Below, in pieces: positions 12,487 through 24,300 of a DNA stretch of 64,000 nt. The notes below the pieces were generated by a model. That model saw only the letters and a list, made by a program, of their open reading frames with translations. It was not told the DNA's origin and made no database searches. The position numbers and the translations under genes were made by a program. Numbering within the stretch: the first letter of the stretch is position 1; every line of letters begins with the position of its first letter. Origin of the DNA: Heliocidaris tuberculata (taxonomy: Eukaryota > Echinodermata > Echinoidea > Camarodonta > Echinometridae); the NCBI GenBank assembly GCA_025618425.1, contig CM046848.1:23463955-23527954 (forward strand). The letters are read 5' to 3'.

Positions 12487-13081
12487 TTAAAGGGAAATCC
12501 AACCTTAATAGCAAGTTGATTTGAAAGAAAGAGGAAAAATCAGAGAAGCAGATTGGTGAAAGTTTGAACGAAATCAGACAAGCAATAAGAAAGTTACGAA
12601 TTTTTGAAAGTTGTAATCACTATACATATGGGAATTTCAAATTGGCCGAATAGGTAATGTCACTGTGATGTAGCTGTGGACAACTCCCCCATTCACCCCA
12701 ACACACAAAATGACTAAAATGTCACTTTTTTCGAAATGTATTAATACTCGGTAGGATCTCTTTCTTTCATGAGGACCTATAGCAATATGCTATCTCCAAT
12801 ATATTTTGAGTACTGCCCCGAGGGTAAAAGTGCCTCAAAGAAAACCGCAAATTATTGATATTTTTGTGTACGACGAATGGGAGAGTTGTCCACAAACATG
12901 TCACAATTGAATCACCAAATTGCCAATTTGAGATTCGCATAGATGTAGTGATCTCATTTTTCAAACATCCATAACTTTCTTATTTCTTGTCCGATTCCTT
13001 TCAAACTTTCACCATCCAGTTTTTCTTATTTTTCTGCTTTCACACAAATCATCTCATTACCAAGGTTGGATTGCCCTTTAA
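12487..13081. mobile_element. TTAA-flanked fold-back element
   Basis: TTAA lies at both ends (12487-12490 and 13078-13081). The terminal inverted repeats are agggaaatccaacctta and its counterpart aaggttggattgccct. Arms carry gaaagtttgaacgaaatcag and its complement. It is the best-preserved relative of the copy at 3907. It is non-coding; the minus-strand open frame at 12767-12964 is a shadow. Confidence 0.75.
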
Positions 13082-13170
13082 GTAGAAGTATATATATATA
13101 CAAAGTTACATTAGGCGGAGACCAGGATTTCCCTGGCTAGACTTTTTACCATGGGAATGGCCAATGACCT

Positions 13171-13307
13171 GGGCCCCATTTCATGAAACTTGCTTTCACT
13201 GACAATTTACAATAACTGTTATAAGCTCCTGAAATCCTTGCATCTGATTGGCTGTGAGCAAATGTGTCGGTAAAAATCACTGACAAGACACTTGATGAAA
13301 CGCCCCC
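13171..13307. mobile_element. GGGCCC..TTTCAT small MITE, copy 1
   Basis: A 137-bp imperfect palindrome with ends gggccccatttcatgaaac and tgatgaaacgcccc and the internal block gaaatccttgcatctgattgg. It is the same family as 19346-19492, 19506-20009 and 42688-42835. Confidence 0.65.
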
Positions 13308-14189
13308 CTGTATGGACATATAATACATGTATCCTGTATGTAGGTGTACCTGTTTGTAAATTCATACATAAGTCTAGACAGAAACCAAAGACAGCAGTAC
13401 ATCAAGTACATCATATTTTTTTATAGGGCCACAAACCACAGGAAATCTACAGGTATTTTGTAGAGCACCTTTTCTCCATAAACTGAACACTATACCCTGT
13501 CCTGTCTGCCAGCTGGTTTACAGTACTTTAATAGGGTATACATGTACATGTAGGTCTAATATTAAAGCTCACAGACAGTCTTGGCAGCAAAAAAAAACTG
13601 GCAAGAAACTTATCTAACATAGTCACATACTATTCTCCTTTTATCATAAGACACATGTACGAGATTATTTAACATTCCATTCACGATTTCGAACAATTTT
13701 TAGTGTAAATATCTGTAAGAAACGCTTGGTAACGGCTTTTCACTGCCTCACGCTAAGACCATATCCACCCGAAGGTTCCCCGCACAATAAACCCAGCGCT
13801 TCGCACTGTGTGTAGCGTATCTATAACACACAGCAATCCCCATGTGCGTAATGTGTGTGGCCGTTGTTTGAATTTACATCCCCTCTTTTTTGGGCCAGGG
13901 ATTTTTATTACTTTTCACCTCTCATTCGATGAATATTTCACTTGAGGAGGAAAAAACTTCACAGCATCTTATAGTACCCTGCTATTTATTAAGTAAAATC
14001 AAAGAAATCTCACGAAAAGTGTTTGAGAGCTTCCCAAAACTATCTGTTACCTTTAAACTTACTATCGAACCTGAAATGTATGCGATATGAAAATCTTGTG
14101 AATTGTACAATGTACATGTTGTAAATAACAGCCATTTTCACAGCAAGAAACATTTGCAAATTGAAGAAATTCTGTGTTTTGTCAGTCAG
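13308..14189. other. Non-coding stretch, nothing recognised
   Basis: No exon or clear repeat boundary is seen. A short plus-strand open frame at 13890-14090 has no recognisable similarity. Confidence 0.4.
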
Positions 14190-14782
14190 GGTTAAATTAT
14201 ATCACGATGGGAGCTAAACTTTTGTAGTTTCAAACGCTTGTAGTTTCAAAACTTTAAGTTAACTTAAAGTTAACTTTGAGTTAACTTAAAGTTAACTTTG
14301 AGTTAACTTAAAGTTAACTTTGAGTTAACTTAAGTTAACTTGTAGTTTTCTTGTATTTTCAGACTGTATGAACGGACTTGTCGTTTCGAAACTTTAAGTT
14401 TACTCGCTTGTGGTTAACGCTGAAACCACGAGCAGTGGGTGGTCCTCCATCGAAATTTCGGACCATGTGAACGGAATAAACTTTAAATTTCTCAAGCTTG
14501 TGGTTAACGATGACCTCGTTATTCATGTTAAACTTTTGGGTCATACCCTTCACGCGAATTATGAACATAGGATCTGTATGTGTACTGTACACGCAATCGG
14601 TAGTATCTACTTCCGGGGTTAACCATGACAATAGCTCAGCTTGTAGTTTCAGCTCGTTGTTTCGAGCTCGTGTGAACCCCCGTTGCGGTTAGTGAGTCGT
14701 GGTTTCGTTAACTTAAAGTTTTGCTGACTTAAAATTTCGCTAACTTAAAGTTTCGAAACCACAAGTCCCATATGAACGTAGC
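14190..14782. mobile_element. TTAACTTAAAGTT-family element, copy 2
   Basis: Starts near cacgatgggagctaaac and ends near cccatatgaacgtagctta. It carries a 24-bp minisatellite (gttaacttaaagttaacttt-type units) at about 14255-14340 in which every unit is itself palindromic. It lies in inverted orientation to copy 3 at 15254-15803, with which it shares most internal blocks. No coding capacity. Confidence 0.7.
14252..14342. repeat. Palindromic 24-bp minisatellite
   Basis: Alternating ttaacttaaagttaac and tttgag blocks repeated about three and a half times within the element at 14190-14782. Confidence 0.75.
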
Positions 14783-15253
14783 TTATCATTGCAAGGCTGA
14801 ACCACTCATGACATTTTTCTCAAGTCATCTTTCTCAAGTCATCCTTACACAAATGTGTGCCTCTGTTACTTATTTAATTGTCTATGTATATATACATGTA
14901 CATGTGCATGTACATGTACATGTGCTTTCCCCAACCTTCTTCTTTTCAAAATGAGAACAAGTACATGTACAATAGGCCGGTATACATGTACACAAAATAT
15001 AAATATATCTTTTTAACATTGTTTCCACCATTTTCTTTGCTTTTTTCCTCTTATACATGTACATGTATGTACATGTATGAATGGTTTCCACCATATAGGC
15101 CATACATTTTTATGCACCAAGATGTACAGAAACAATTCATCTAGTCTACGGTATATAGATTTTTAAATTAATTCCTTTTTTTCAAAACTATTACTGACAC
15201 TGATATCAAATACCAAAAACCTAAAAATGTTAATAATTTACCAAATTCTCTCA
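14783..15253. repeat. TACATG-rich spacer between two inverted element copies
   Basis: Holds some of the longest TGTACATG runs of the window (about 14886-14922 and 15050-15080). Open frames here on both strands are shadows of the repeat. No gene is seen. Confidence 0.6.
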
Positions 15254-15803
15254 AGCTACGTTCATACGGGGCTTGTGGTTTCGAAACTTTAAGTTAGCGA
15301 AACTTTAAGTTAACGAAACCACGACTCCCTAACCGCGGAGAGGGTTCACATGAGCCCTAAACAACGAGCTGAAACTACAAGCCGAGCGATCGTCGTAGTT
15401 AACCCAGGAAGTGTACATGTACATGTACATACTACCGATTGTGTGTACTGTACACGTACAGATCCTGTGTTCATAATTCGCGGGAAGGGTATGACCTGGA
15501 AATTTAACATGAACAGCAAGGTCATCCTAAACCACAAGCCTGCAAAACTTAAAGTTTATTCCGTTCACATGGGCCGTAACTTTGATGGAGGACCCCCCCC
15601 CCCCCCTCGCTGCTTACAATGTATGGTTTCGGCATTAACCACGAGCTCACTTCTGGTTCTAGAACTACAAGTAAACTTAAAGTTTCGAAACCACGAGTCC
15701 GTTCATATGGGCTGACACTACAATATAACTACAAGTTAACTTAAAGTTTTGAAACTACAAGCGAAACTTAAAGTTTAGCTCCCATCGTGTGAACGTAACT
15801 TCA
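15254..15803. mobile_element. TTAACTTAAAGTT-family element, copy 3 (inverted to copy 2)
   Basis: Ends are agctacgttcatacggggc and cccatcgtgtgaacgtaac, a partial terminal inverted repeat. Internal blocks match copy 2 in reverse. A poly-C run lies at 15593-15606 and an acquired TACATG run near 15414-15430. Superfamily unknown. Confidence 0.7.
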
Positions 15804-16188
15804 GTAATTTCACAAGAGCAATTATTTGTTCTGCATTAGGTCATCAAAATGCAAAGAAGGCCGGATTTGAACTGAATGAAATTCCTCTAATGCAGAAATG
15901 GGTGTAGGCATCTACTGACTCACAGCATCAAAGAGCTAATGTAAACAGAACATCATTCACCAACAGATCTCTCTCTCTCGTATTTACAGTGTAGGTTTTC
16001 ATTGTACATGTAGAAGTTAGAACCACAGGGTGAATTAGGTCATTCATGTTCAGTTACACCCATTGTAGGCCAACATACCAATACACTATACAGTGCATAC
16101 ATGTACATTTCATATTCCACATTTCAAGGACTGTACTTTGTAAATTATGTATGTACATGTACATGTACAAATACATGTACATGAACAT
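15804..16188. other. Non-coding stretch
   Basis: No gene is recognised. It ends in a TACATG-rich run. Confidence 0.4.
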
Positions 16189-16402
16189 TACTGTAAAAGT
16201 GGAATATTTCACGGTGTGGAAATTTTCGCGCATATCGCGCGGCATGAAATTTGTGCAAAAATAAAAACATGCGAATATTTTTGTTTATGTATTCTCTTGC
16301 CCATGAGTCTAGCGCATGGGCAAAATTTAAAAACACGTAAAATTCACCTTACTTGGCGGAGCACAGAAAAATTAATTGTGTGAAAATTTCCACTTTTACA
16401 TT
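16189..16402. mobile_element. TTCGCG-family inverted-repeat element
   Basis: The left end tactgtaaaagtgga and the right end tccacttttacatta are inverted repeats. The interior has ttttcgcgcatatcgcgcgg. The TA-like ends suggest a Tc1/mariner-type MITE. Confidence 0.6.
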
Positions 16403-17640
16403 ATCACATTGTGCTTTTCTTGCATTTCAATCCACACATGACAGGGTACATGTACATGTGTACATGTAGGCCTGCATGCATGTACATGTATACAGTATGT
16501 TGTAAAACTGTAATTTCCCCCAACATCAATGTTTGCATCCCGCAACGGGTGGGGCATTTTCTCTCTCCCCTACCATCTACAGTACATATATTTTCTCCAT
16601 GTGCATGTACCTCAGGATTGACACAAGTAAAATAAACTTGATTCAAATCATGATTTATATCGCGATTTAAATAACAGATTTAAATCAAAATAAAAACAAA
16701 ATACATGAGTAATTTTGTTTGTTGATTTTGTTGATGCAACACAAAACACAAACTTTTGTACTCCAAACAATGTCTGTTTCTAGATCTACATACAATACAT
16801 GTACCATAATAATCTGTTTCTTTTCTATACATTGTAGAAGTAACATTTTGGGCAATAACTTTTAAAATTCAAATACATATGATTTTTTTTCCTTTTTTTA
16901 ATCATGACTTTTTTTCCAACCCTGACATACATGTGTACATGATGTATGTATACACCAATGTCTCTAAATTTGTGCCGCTCTGTAAAAAGTATGTGTGTAC
17001 AGTCTGTAAATGTACATGTACATGTACATGTAATATACATTATTTTGCATCCATGTCCAAGTAAATCGGTCACTCTATCATTTTGGATGTCTACACTATC
17101 CATCACATTCCATTTTAAAGATCAATCTGCCTACATGTACAATATATTTTAGTCTCTAAACCACTATGAAGAATATACAAGTACATGCATATGTACATGA
17201 ATGTAAACAATGTACTACAATAAAAGTGCATTAATCTTATGTACATGTATTAAAGATTTTAGTAGAATACTGATAATACTGACTAGACACCTCAGAGTAA
17301 ATTTCTGATGAATACTACGCCCACAGTTGTGCTCTATTTGGTTTCAAGTTTCAGAGGTTGACAGAAATCAACACATTCCTTTCGACAAGAGTCATTGTCA
17401 ATGTGAGCTGATGATTAATAACATATTTTGGGAGGGTTGAATAATTTTCAACTCTGTTCTTGATAATTTCAAAGGAGCTCCTGATACACTTGTACATGTA
17501 GATCTTTGTACAAGAAGTGACCTATACAACATGTAACTTGAGTTCAGGACTTCAGGTATTTATGAACAAAAAATTCTCACGATCATGCATTTACGTACAT
17601 GTAGGGCCTACAATATACATGTACATGTAGTTTTGCAGTC
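16403..17640. other. AT-rich stretch with TACATG runs
   Basis: TGTACATG repeats occur at about 16447-16490 and 17009-17035. No exon or RNA gene is recognised. Confidence 0.4.
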
Positions 17641-17712
17641 TCAACAGGGCCTTTGATTAGGCAACTAGATATTGGCGCTTTATACCCTGATTGGATTGGA
17701 TTGAATTGGATA
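17641..17712 (+). repeat. Retroelement-like 3' tail
   Basis: The sequence tattggcgctttataccctg followed by a gattg/gaattg tail resembles the 3' end of echinoderm LINEs or SINEs. No coding part is recognised upstream. Confidence 0.4.
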
Positions 17713-17865
17713 CATGTACTTAGTTTGCTTGCAAAGTCATCATTGTCAATATCATTATCATTACTTTAGTCATCACCATTGCTAGTACTACATGTACATG
17801 GCACAATTACAAGTTCATGAACAAATAAAATAAATTCTGTATTCCTACGGTAAGGAAACTAATTA

Positions 17866-18037
17866 CAGTTAACCCTGCATAACTTGAAGTCGTATAAGTC
17901 GAACTTTACCTAAGTCGAATCAATTTTTTTGACCAAACTCTGTAAAACATGTGCTATACATTTCCTAAGTCGAATTTTGCATAAGTCAAACTATTTTTTG
18001 TGGTCCCAACAGATTTGACTTAGGCAAAGTTTTACTG
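17866..18037. mobile_element. Tc1/mariner (pogo/Tigger-like) MITE
   Basis: Flanked by TA on both sides (17864-17865 and 18038-18039), with short inverted ends CAGTTAACC and its degraded counterpart gttttactg. The interior carries several taagtcgaa-type motifs typical of pogo-like elements. 172 bp, non-coding. Confidence 0.6.
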
Positions 18038-19345
18038 TATATGCCATAATTAAATTATGTGTCAAAGACTAGAGGCTAACAGGTACATTTAATCTCCAAA
18101 AGATAGAGCCTTAACTGAGCTCCTTAATCTAGGGCTAATCATTTAAGCCATGCAGTGTCAAATCAATGGGGATAAAAATAGCTGATAATAGGCCATTGTA
18201 ATCTGAGGGAACAGGGTTCCCATTATATACATGTAGAAATGAAAATCCCTCTTTTTGCTGCAAAGACAGAGAATGAGTCTTGCTTCATTATTACATAAAG
18301 ACCCTACATGTACATGTACATGTTCTGTAAGCCTAAAGTATATGTAGTGGCTAATAAATTAATTAAATGCAGGTAAACAAAAATCATTGATGTAATCAGC
18401 AACTTGAATGGGAAAAATACATGGTAACTGCCTCTAAAAAATGCTGAAGAAAATAAAATGACATACATGTACATGTACATACATGTAGGCCTACATGTAC
18501 GTCCTAAATTCCTGTATCTTCCAACACACAGACTTACATTTTATGTAGGGGCCTTTGTTAATGTATAACTACATGTACATTTATAAATGTGCAACTACTT
18601 TTTCCTCAAGTGAAATGGTTTTGATTTTGCCCTTGCCATTTTTTAAGATGGTTATTTTTTACCCTGTCATCATGTGTACAAGGCTTTACAACTCCTAGAA
18701 AGGAATTAAGGAAGGAATTCATTGCCCCAATTCTAGATAATCATAGATAATTTATCATATTCCAATTTACATGTAGAGTATATGGTTAATTTCAGACAAG
18801 GAATTGTCATCCTGTTTAGGATGTGGCGGTCTGGTATCAATACATGATACCAGATACAAGGATACATGTAGGCTAGAGCTATAAATTTATGATTACTGAT
18901 CTGTATAGGCTTTTTACATGTCAATAAACTCTGCGGACTGGTCATGGAATATTGACAATGACTCCACCCTGAGAGCAGGTCAAATAGGAAGAGCTCTCAA
19001 AAAGGGAGACCACTATATAGATTTATTTACATGTTAGTGTTACTGACCTTACATTTTTTTTCAGACTTTTGGCTTAGATTGAAGATTAAAAACATAAAAG
19101 TAAGGGATACATGAATGGTACTACAGTACATAATTAATCATCCACCACAAATGAGATCATGTAACTCAACTTTTTTACTTTAAAATTCTTATGTTCTCAA
19201 CCCCAACTTTTTACTTTAAAAGTCTAATATTCTCAACCCAAGACTGTTTCAAAAACATGTTCTTTCTGCTAATACATTTTGTACCTTAATCACACCTCCA
19301 AACCGATTCCACACCTAATTGTTTTGTTCGGTCTGTTGTCGGTCA
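18038..19345. other. Non-coding stretch, nothing recognised
   Basis: Scattered TACATGTA motifs and a small palindrome near 18833 (ctggtatcaatacatgatac). No gene is seen. Confidence 0.4.
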
Positions 19346-19492
19346 GGACCCTGTTTCATAAAACTTGTTATCAATAACAACTGCCCCATTTCTATGACAA
19401 ATTTGCTCTCAGCCAATCCGATTCAAGGATTTCAGTAGCTTATGACAATTATTGTCACTTGTTTTTAATAACAAGTTTTATGAAACAGGGCC
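19346..19492. mobile_element. GGGCCC..TTTCAT small MITE, copy 2
   Basis: 147 bp with near-perfect inverted ends (ccctgtttcataaaacttgt and its complement) and the internal conserved block gattcaaggatttcagtag. Confidence 0.75.
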
Positions 19493-19635
19493 TTGATGTC
19501 GTTCTGGGCCGTGTTTCATAAAACTTGTTATCAGTAACAACTGCCCCATTTCTATGAAAAATTTGCTCTCAGCCAATCAGATTCAAGGATTTCAGTAGCT
19601 TACAACAATGATTGTAACTTGTTATTGATAATATA

Positions 19636-19802
19636 CTATTAATACATGGTTAGGAGTGCGTTAGTGTGATCTGGCAACACAAAGGTTTTTATCGTGGTGT
19701 ACTAAAGCACGAGGCGTAGCCGAGTGTGTTAGACACCACGATAAAAACCTGCGTGTTGCTGGATCGCACTAACGCACAAACTCACAACCATGTATTAATA
19801 GT
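19636..19802. mobile_element. Near-perfect 167-bp hairpin element
   Basis: The ends actattaatacatggtt and aaccatgtattaatagt are exact inverted repeats of 17 bp. The stem continues inward through gtgcgttagtg and aggtttttatcgtggtgt and their complements. It sits inside the MITE at 19506-20009. Confidence 0.8.
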
Positions 19803-19862
19803 TTTATAAAACGGGTCTACAATCTTAGTGTTTTCTTACAATTTTAGTGTTTGATCCGGGTT

Positions 19863-19917
19863 CGCCGTGCGTTAGTCCCCTCGCCGTGCGTTAGTCCCCT
19901 CGCCGTGCGTTAGTACT
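19863..19917. repeat. 19-bp tandem repeat, three copies
   Basis: The unit cgccgtgcgttagtcccct starts at 19863, 19882 and 19901. Its gtgcgttagt core is shared with the stem of the neighbouring hairpin at 19636-19802. Confidence 0.8.
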
Positions 19918-20009
19918 TTTTTTTTGCACGGTCACGTGGTGTTATTTGACCAATCAGGATGGCTACATTCTTGAACCCGTTTTATAACAAGTTTTATGAA
20001 ACAGGGCCC

Positions 20010-20920
20010 CCGGTGTACTGTAGGCCTCGGTGGTGTGACTGAGGTACTAGGTATTAGAGGCCCATCTGAAAAGGGCTTCAGAGAGACTTTTTGTTATACT
20101 AACATTCTAATTTACAATTTAACATATATTTCTCTTTGAATAATTTGGATTTTTGCAGCATACAATAGTAGCTACATGTACATACATGTACATGTATCAA
20201 AGGAACTACATGTATGGGCCTATCATATCATAAATGTAAACATACTGTAGACCTACAATAACAGTGGAAATTTGTTTGGAATACATGTACCTACACATTT
20301 CCATCCAATTTCTGTTCGTTTCTTCTTTTTTTCCTGCTATTGTTTGTTTTTGTTATTTTTGTTATTTTAGTTTGTTTGTTTTGGTTTTTTTTTTTAGTTT
20401 TTTTTTTTAGTTTGTTTTTTTTTTCTACTTTTATTATTTCTACTTTTGTTGTTGTTCTTATGCTGTAGTCTATTTGTATAGTTCCAAAAAGTTCCACTGA
20501 ATGGATGTTTCTCAATCCAACAAAGATATTGAGGGGGACGATAACAATGACCTTCCCATGGCTCAGTGATGTCAAATTCTTTTGTGACGTACACTGTACA
20601 TGTAAATTGTACATGTAAAGCAATACCAGAAGTTGTTTATTTCAGAACTACAATTGAAATGCAAATGTACTGCATGATTTGCAATACACCTTCCCATTAT
20701 TTACAAATTGTACTGTAAATGAAGATACATGTAAAATAAACACTCAAATGAATACACATGTATCAGTGTGTAGTGCCAAAACTAGCATCCAACTTATTTC
20801 AACAAAAATACAACTCCAAGAAATCAATTTATTTTCCTCAAAGTTTCCAAACTACATGTATTCAGGCCTACATGTACATGTCTATATATATTAATACTCA
20901 AAACCGTTTTCTGTGGTCGC
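20010..20920. other. Non-coding stretch with a T-rich run
   Basis: A TTTG/TTTTT low-complexity run occupies about 20325-20455; the lysine-rich minus-strand frames there are artefacts of it. No gene is seen. Confidence 0.45.
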
Positions 20921-21272
20921 AAAAACATTTTTCCTCTGCCGTGTCCGCCCTCGCCGTTACGCGGGATCGGTGGCATAATTCCACGGCCCGTGTCTCACGT
21001 ATTCCGCGTGCCACGCCGACTTGTCGTCGCCGTCGACGTCCCTAAACGTGATTTGGGGAGATTTGGGGGGACGGGCAGGCCGAAGGAATGGCTGCTTTCC
21101 GCATGGATCCCTTGCACGACGGCGGTGTCATCAGTCGTGCACCCTCCCTTATATGGCCCATCACAGGCACGGCATGGCAGGTGACGAACAATGTTGTTCA
21201 CGATGAGTATCAACTTGCATTGTGTGACCCGTGTTAGACGACTCGCGTGAGCCATCTTGCTAATCTTACTCT

Positions 21273-21276
<4 letters not shown>
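20921..21276. other. GC- and CpG-rich patch
   Basis: Markedly richer in G+C and CpG than its AT-rich surroundings, with open frames on both strands (20990-21184 plus, 20995-21255 minus). None matches a family I recognise. It could be a CpG island, a fragment of a GC-rich mobile element, or an unrecognised exon. Confidence 0.4.

Positions 21277-21316
<40 letters not shown>
21277..21316 (+). repeat. Poly-G run of about 40 bases
   Basis: An uninterrupted G tract, the longest in the window. Its length is likely polymorphic or uncertain in the assembly. Confidence 0.95.
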
Positions 21317-21317
<1 letters not shown>

Positions 21318-21558
21318 ACCCCGTAAGAAAATAATTATGGCATGGGTATGTCCCATAGTGTCACAGGCTCCATAGAGCTCGGTGGTATGTGTAGATATGT
21401 CGTACACTTTGTGATCAGTATACCATAGGAGCAGCACCCACGTACTGCGATGCAATACAGCGCGATCGACGATGCATATCGCATGCATGCAATTTACTGT
21501 ACACACATAGTTGACTATGGTTTCCCGATCGAGCTTACAAATACTACGTACATTCTAA
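21317..21558. other. Non-coding stretch
   Basis: Nothing recognised between the poly-G run and the tandem duplication. Confidence 0.35.
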
Positions 21559-22075
21559 GGTTGATTTTGGACGTGAGTAATATTATTTAGAACTAAAAAA
21601 CTGTTAGAAACTGTATTTATGGACTTCCTTTGATCTATTTTCTCTGTATTTAGTCAACAACTGATGGAATTCTTCTCTTTTTAGACTCCATCAGGGCGGC
21701 GCTGCACTGTGAGCTGAGCAGTATCAGCGCTGCAGCCTCGGCTGCGTGATATGAACTCCGGGGGAGGAGATCACGGAGAGACCAGGGGTAAATGACTAAC
21801 TGAGCAGCTTATTCGGAGATGTCCAAGGTTGACTTTGGACATGAGTGACATTTTTGAGAACAAAAAAAGTTGCAGTACATTTGTGGACTTTGTTTGTCCC
21901 TATTTTCTCCGTGATTAGTTAAAAACTGATGGCATTCTTCTCTACAATATAAAGCCGGTACTCTGTCACGGCAACGCCAGCACTCTGAGACTGAGCTGTT
22001 GTAAGGGTTGGCTGGCTGAACTCCAGGGGAGGAGTCCGGCAGTATAAAATGCCTTACAGAGCTGCTTATTTCAAG
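21559..22075. repeat. Two-copy tandem duplication, about 265-bp unit
   Basis: Both units start aaggttga(t/c)tttgga (about 21559 and 21827). They share tatttctcc/tgtgattagt-type blocks, aactgatgg(a/c)attcttctct, a GC-rich centre and ctcc(g/a)gggga. Similarity is moderate, so the duplication is old. The function is unknown and no ORF spans it. Confidence 0.6.
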
Positions 22076-23444
22076 ATTGGAAACAGTTTACTTATCTTTT
22101 TTTAAAATTATTATTACTGCAGTTAAAATTTGATGATAAATTCATCTTGCCGTATGAGAAGATTCTACATATATCCGTTGAAGAATTAATCGAGTATTAT
22201 TCATATGCTGAAGGCATGGCCGTAGATAGCGGGGGCGGGTGGCTGAATTCAATATAAGTTTAATAAACCAAAATTTGAAACTGTAATTTTTCACTACATT
22301 TTTTTGCGCTCAAATCCCGTGGATTTTCCACGGGCGCCGCTAGTAAGTCTATAATGTGCATACATCATGTAGCCAGCCTACAGACACATTTTAGCACTTT
22401 TTTTCCACAGCAACATGTAGGCAAGGCATTGTTACTGTATGCGGGGAGTTAGTAACTCCTTGGTGTACATGTATACATAGGCCTACATGAAAGCCAACAT
22501 GTAACCCATGACAATGTCATTCATAGGTTACAATGTTTTTGGAAAATGTTCATAAATCTTTAAATTTCTGATTGTGAATTCACCATCATAAAATAAACTC
22601 GAGAAATCAAGTCAACCAGAATGTGTACATTCATCCTTGGTCAAGCAATGTTTCCATAAAATGTATGGGGTATTCTGAGGATCATGTACATGTACAGGTT
22701 CGTACTGCAGTTTCCTATACTAATGTACATAATACATGTACATGTACATGTACATGTAGGTGCCTGCAGCCCTGCACACAGGACTAAAAGAAGGCATAAC
22801 AGCATCCTCAATCTTGACCTCTTGCCATTAAAGAGCATTCAGTGACCCTTGGCACTCCAGGCAAATACTTGCACTGCAAGCCACCACCATCTCCTCCTAC
22901 AAAAAACGTCTCTTTACTGGTTCCAGATAGTCTTTCCATGGATATGTAATTCCATGACATACTTTAAGCCATAGAATACTATGCATTGTTTTATGATAAA
23001 GAGCGCATATTGAGATGTGCTTGATAGCACAAACATGTATGTAGATGTAACATGTCCACATCATACTTGATAGGTTGCACAAAACTGATACTAAACACTT
23101 TTTAACACACAGATATATGCACATGCACTTTACATGGCCTATAGGCCTGTCTTGTGTGCAAGTCATGATTGTGGCATGGTTGGCATCCAATTAAAAACTG
23201 AAACAAAACTTCTTAATGATAATTTCCTTCCATGGACTTATTACCTCCTGTAAATACATGTACATGAAGCTTGAAAGAAAATACACATACTGTACAAAAA
23301 ACAATGCTCCAGACACGTTAACAGGCCTCATTAAAAAGACATTTGAGATGGACATTTGAATCTCTGGTCAGGGAAAAAGAGGTTAAACTCCACTCAGATT
23401 TACGGTATATAGGCCTATGCTTCTAAGCACAAGATAAACAAATA
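22076..23444. other. Non-coding stretch
   Basis: No exon is recognised. TGTACATG runs lie near 22685-22760. Confidence 0.4.
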
Positions 23445-23628
23445 CAAACCAGAAATATCGCATGGATGAAATTTATGACGACTTTCACCAGTTGTCTAGA
23501 ACAGTTTCAACCAGCAAAATGAATTTAATCAAAACTTATTTCGGGAGCAATTAGCAAAAGTTTCATGCCGCATAATTAGACATCTTTCACAATTAATGAA
23601 GTTTCATATCGTGAAAGTTTCTGGTTTC
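23445..23628. mobile_element. TTCGCG-family element (diverged)
   Basis: The inverted ends aaaccagaaat and tttctggttt, with internal gaaagttt and gtttcatgccgc motifs, match the copy at 4235-4378. Confidence 0.5.
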
Positions 23629-23887
23629 AAATTAATCTGTATGGTTTGAATAAAGCCATCTCTATCACTTCATCAACCCCATTAGTAAAGCACACGTCAT
23701 GTCCTCTTCAAGATAATCAGTACATTAATACACTGTACATATATGTGCTACAGCAGTTTGGAAATTCTGTCAGTCATTTTTCATTCATTCAGAGGAAGCC
23801 TTACAAACATCTGCCATAGATGAGATAGAATCATTTTCTCTACTATGCCTGTATCCAATGGCAACAGTATAGTCAAGGACAGCTCTT

Positions 23888-24300
23888 TTAACCCTTTCGA
23901 GACAATTGACCACATTTTGTGGTTTGACTCAATAACTTTTGATTCAGAGCTCAAAAAAATATACCAGATGCATGAGTAGAAAGGGCAAAATTTCTACACA
24001 CATTGTTTCCATTATTGTTGCATGACCATATTGCGTTTGATGCCAGGAATTTTAAAAAGGAGAATAAGCTTCAAAATCATTAAATTGGCAACACATTTAG
24101 AGGTTCAAAGTCACTGTTTTTTAACAAAATTAGCAATTTTTTCAACTTTCAACTAAGTTTCTAATGATGTATATTGTTTTCAAAGACATTACATTTTGTT
24201 AGAACCATGTAGCACTAAAAAAAAAAATTATTGTTGCCAATTTGAAGAACAAAATGTGATCAAATTAGCCCTTAAATAATTCCTGTCTTGAAAGGGTTAA
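23888..24300. mobile_element. TTAA-flanked MITE
   Basis: TTAA lies at both ends (23888-23891 and 24297-24300). The terminal inverted repeat is CCCTTTCGAGACA against CCCTTTCAAGACA. 413 bp, AT-rich, no coding capacity. It is a separate family from the other TTAA elements by its terminal sequence. Confidence 0.7.

Larger units (their letters stand above)
19506..20009. mobile_element. GGGCCC..TTTCAT small MITE, copy 3, split by nested insertions
   Basis: The left two thirds lie at 19506-19630 and the right end (ttataacaagttttatgaaa then cagggcc) at 19980-20009. About 350 bp of other repeats separate them, including the hairpin at 19636-19802 and the tandem repeat at 19863-19917. Confidence 0.7.

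Noticed and set aside
20291..20623. 110-codon lysine/asparagine-rich minus-strand ORF
   Set aside because: Created by the T-rich low-complexity run at 20325-20455.
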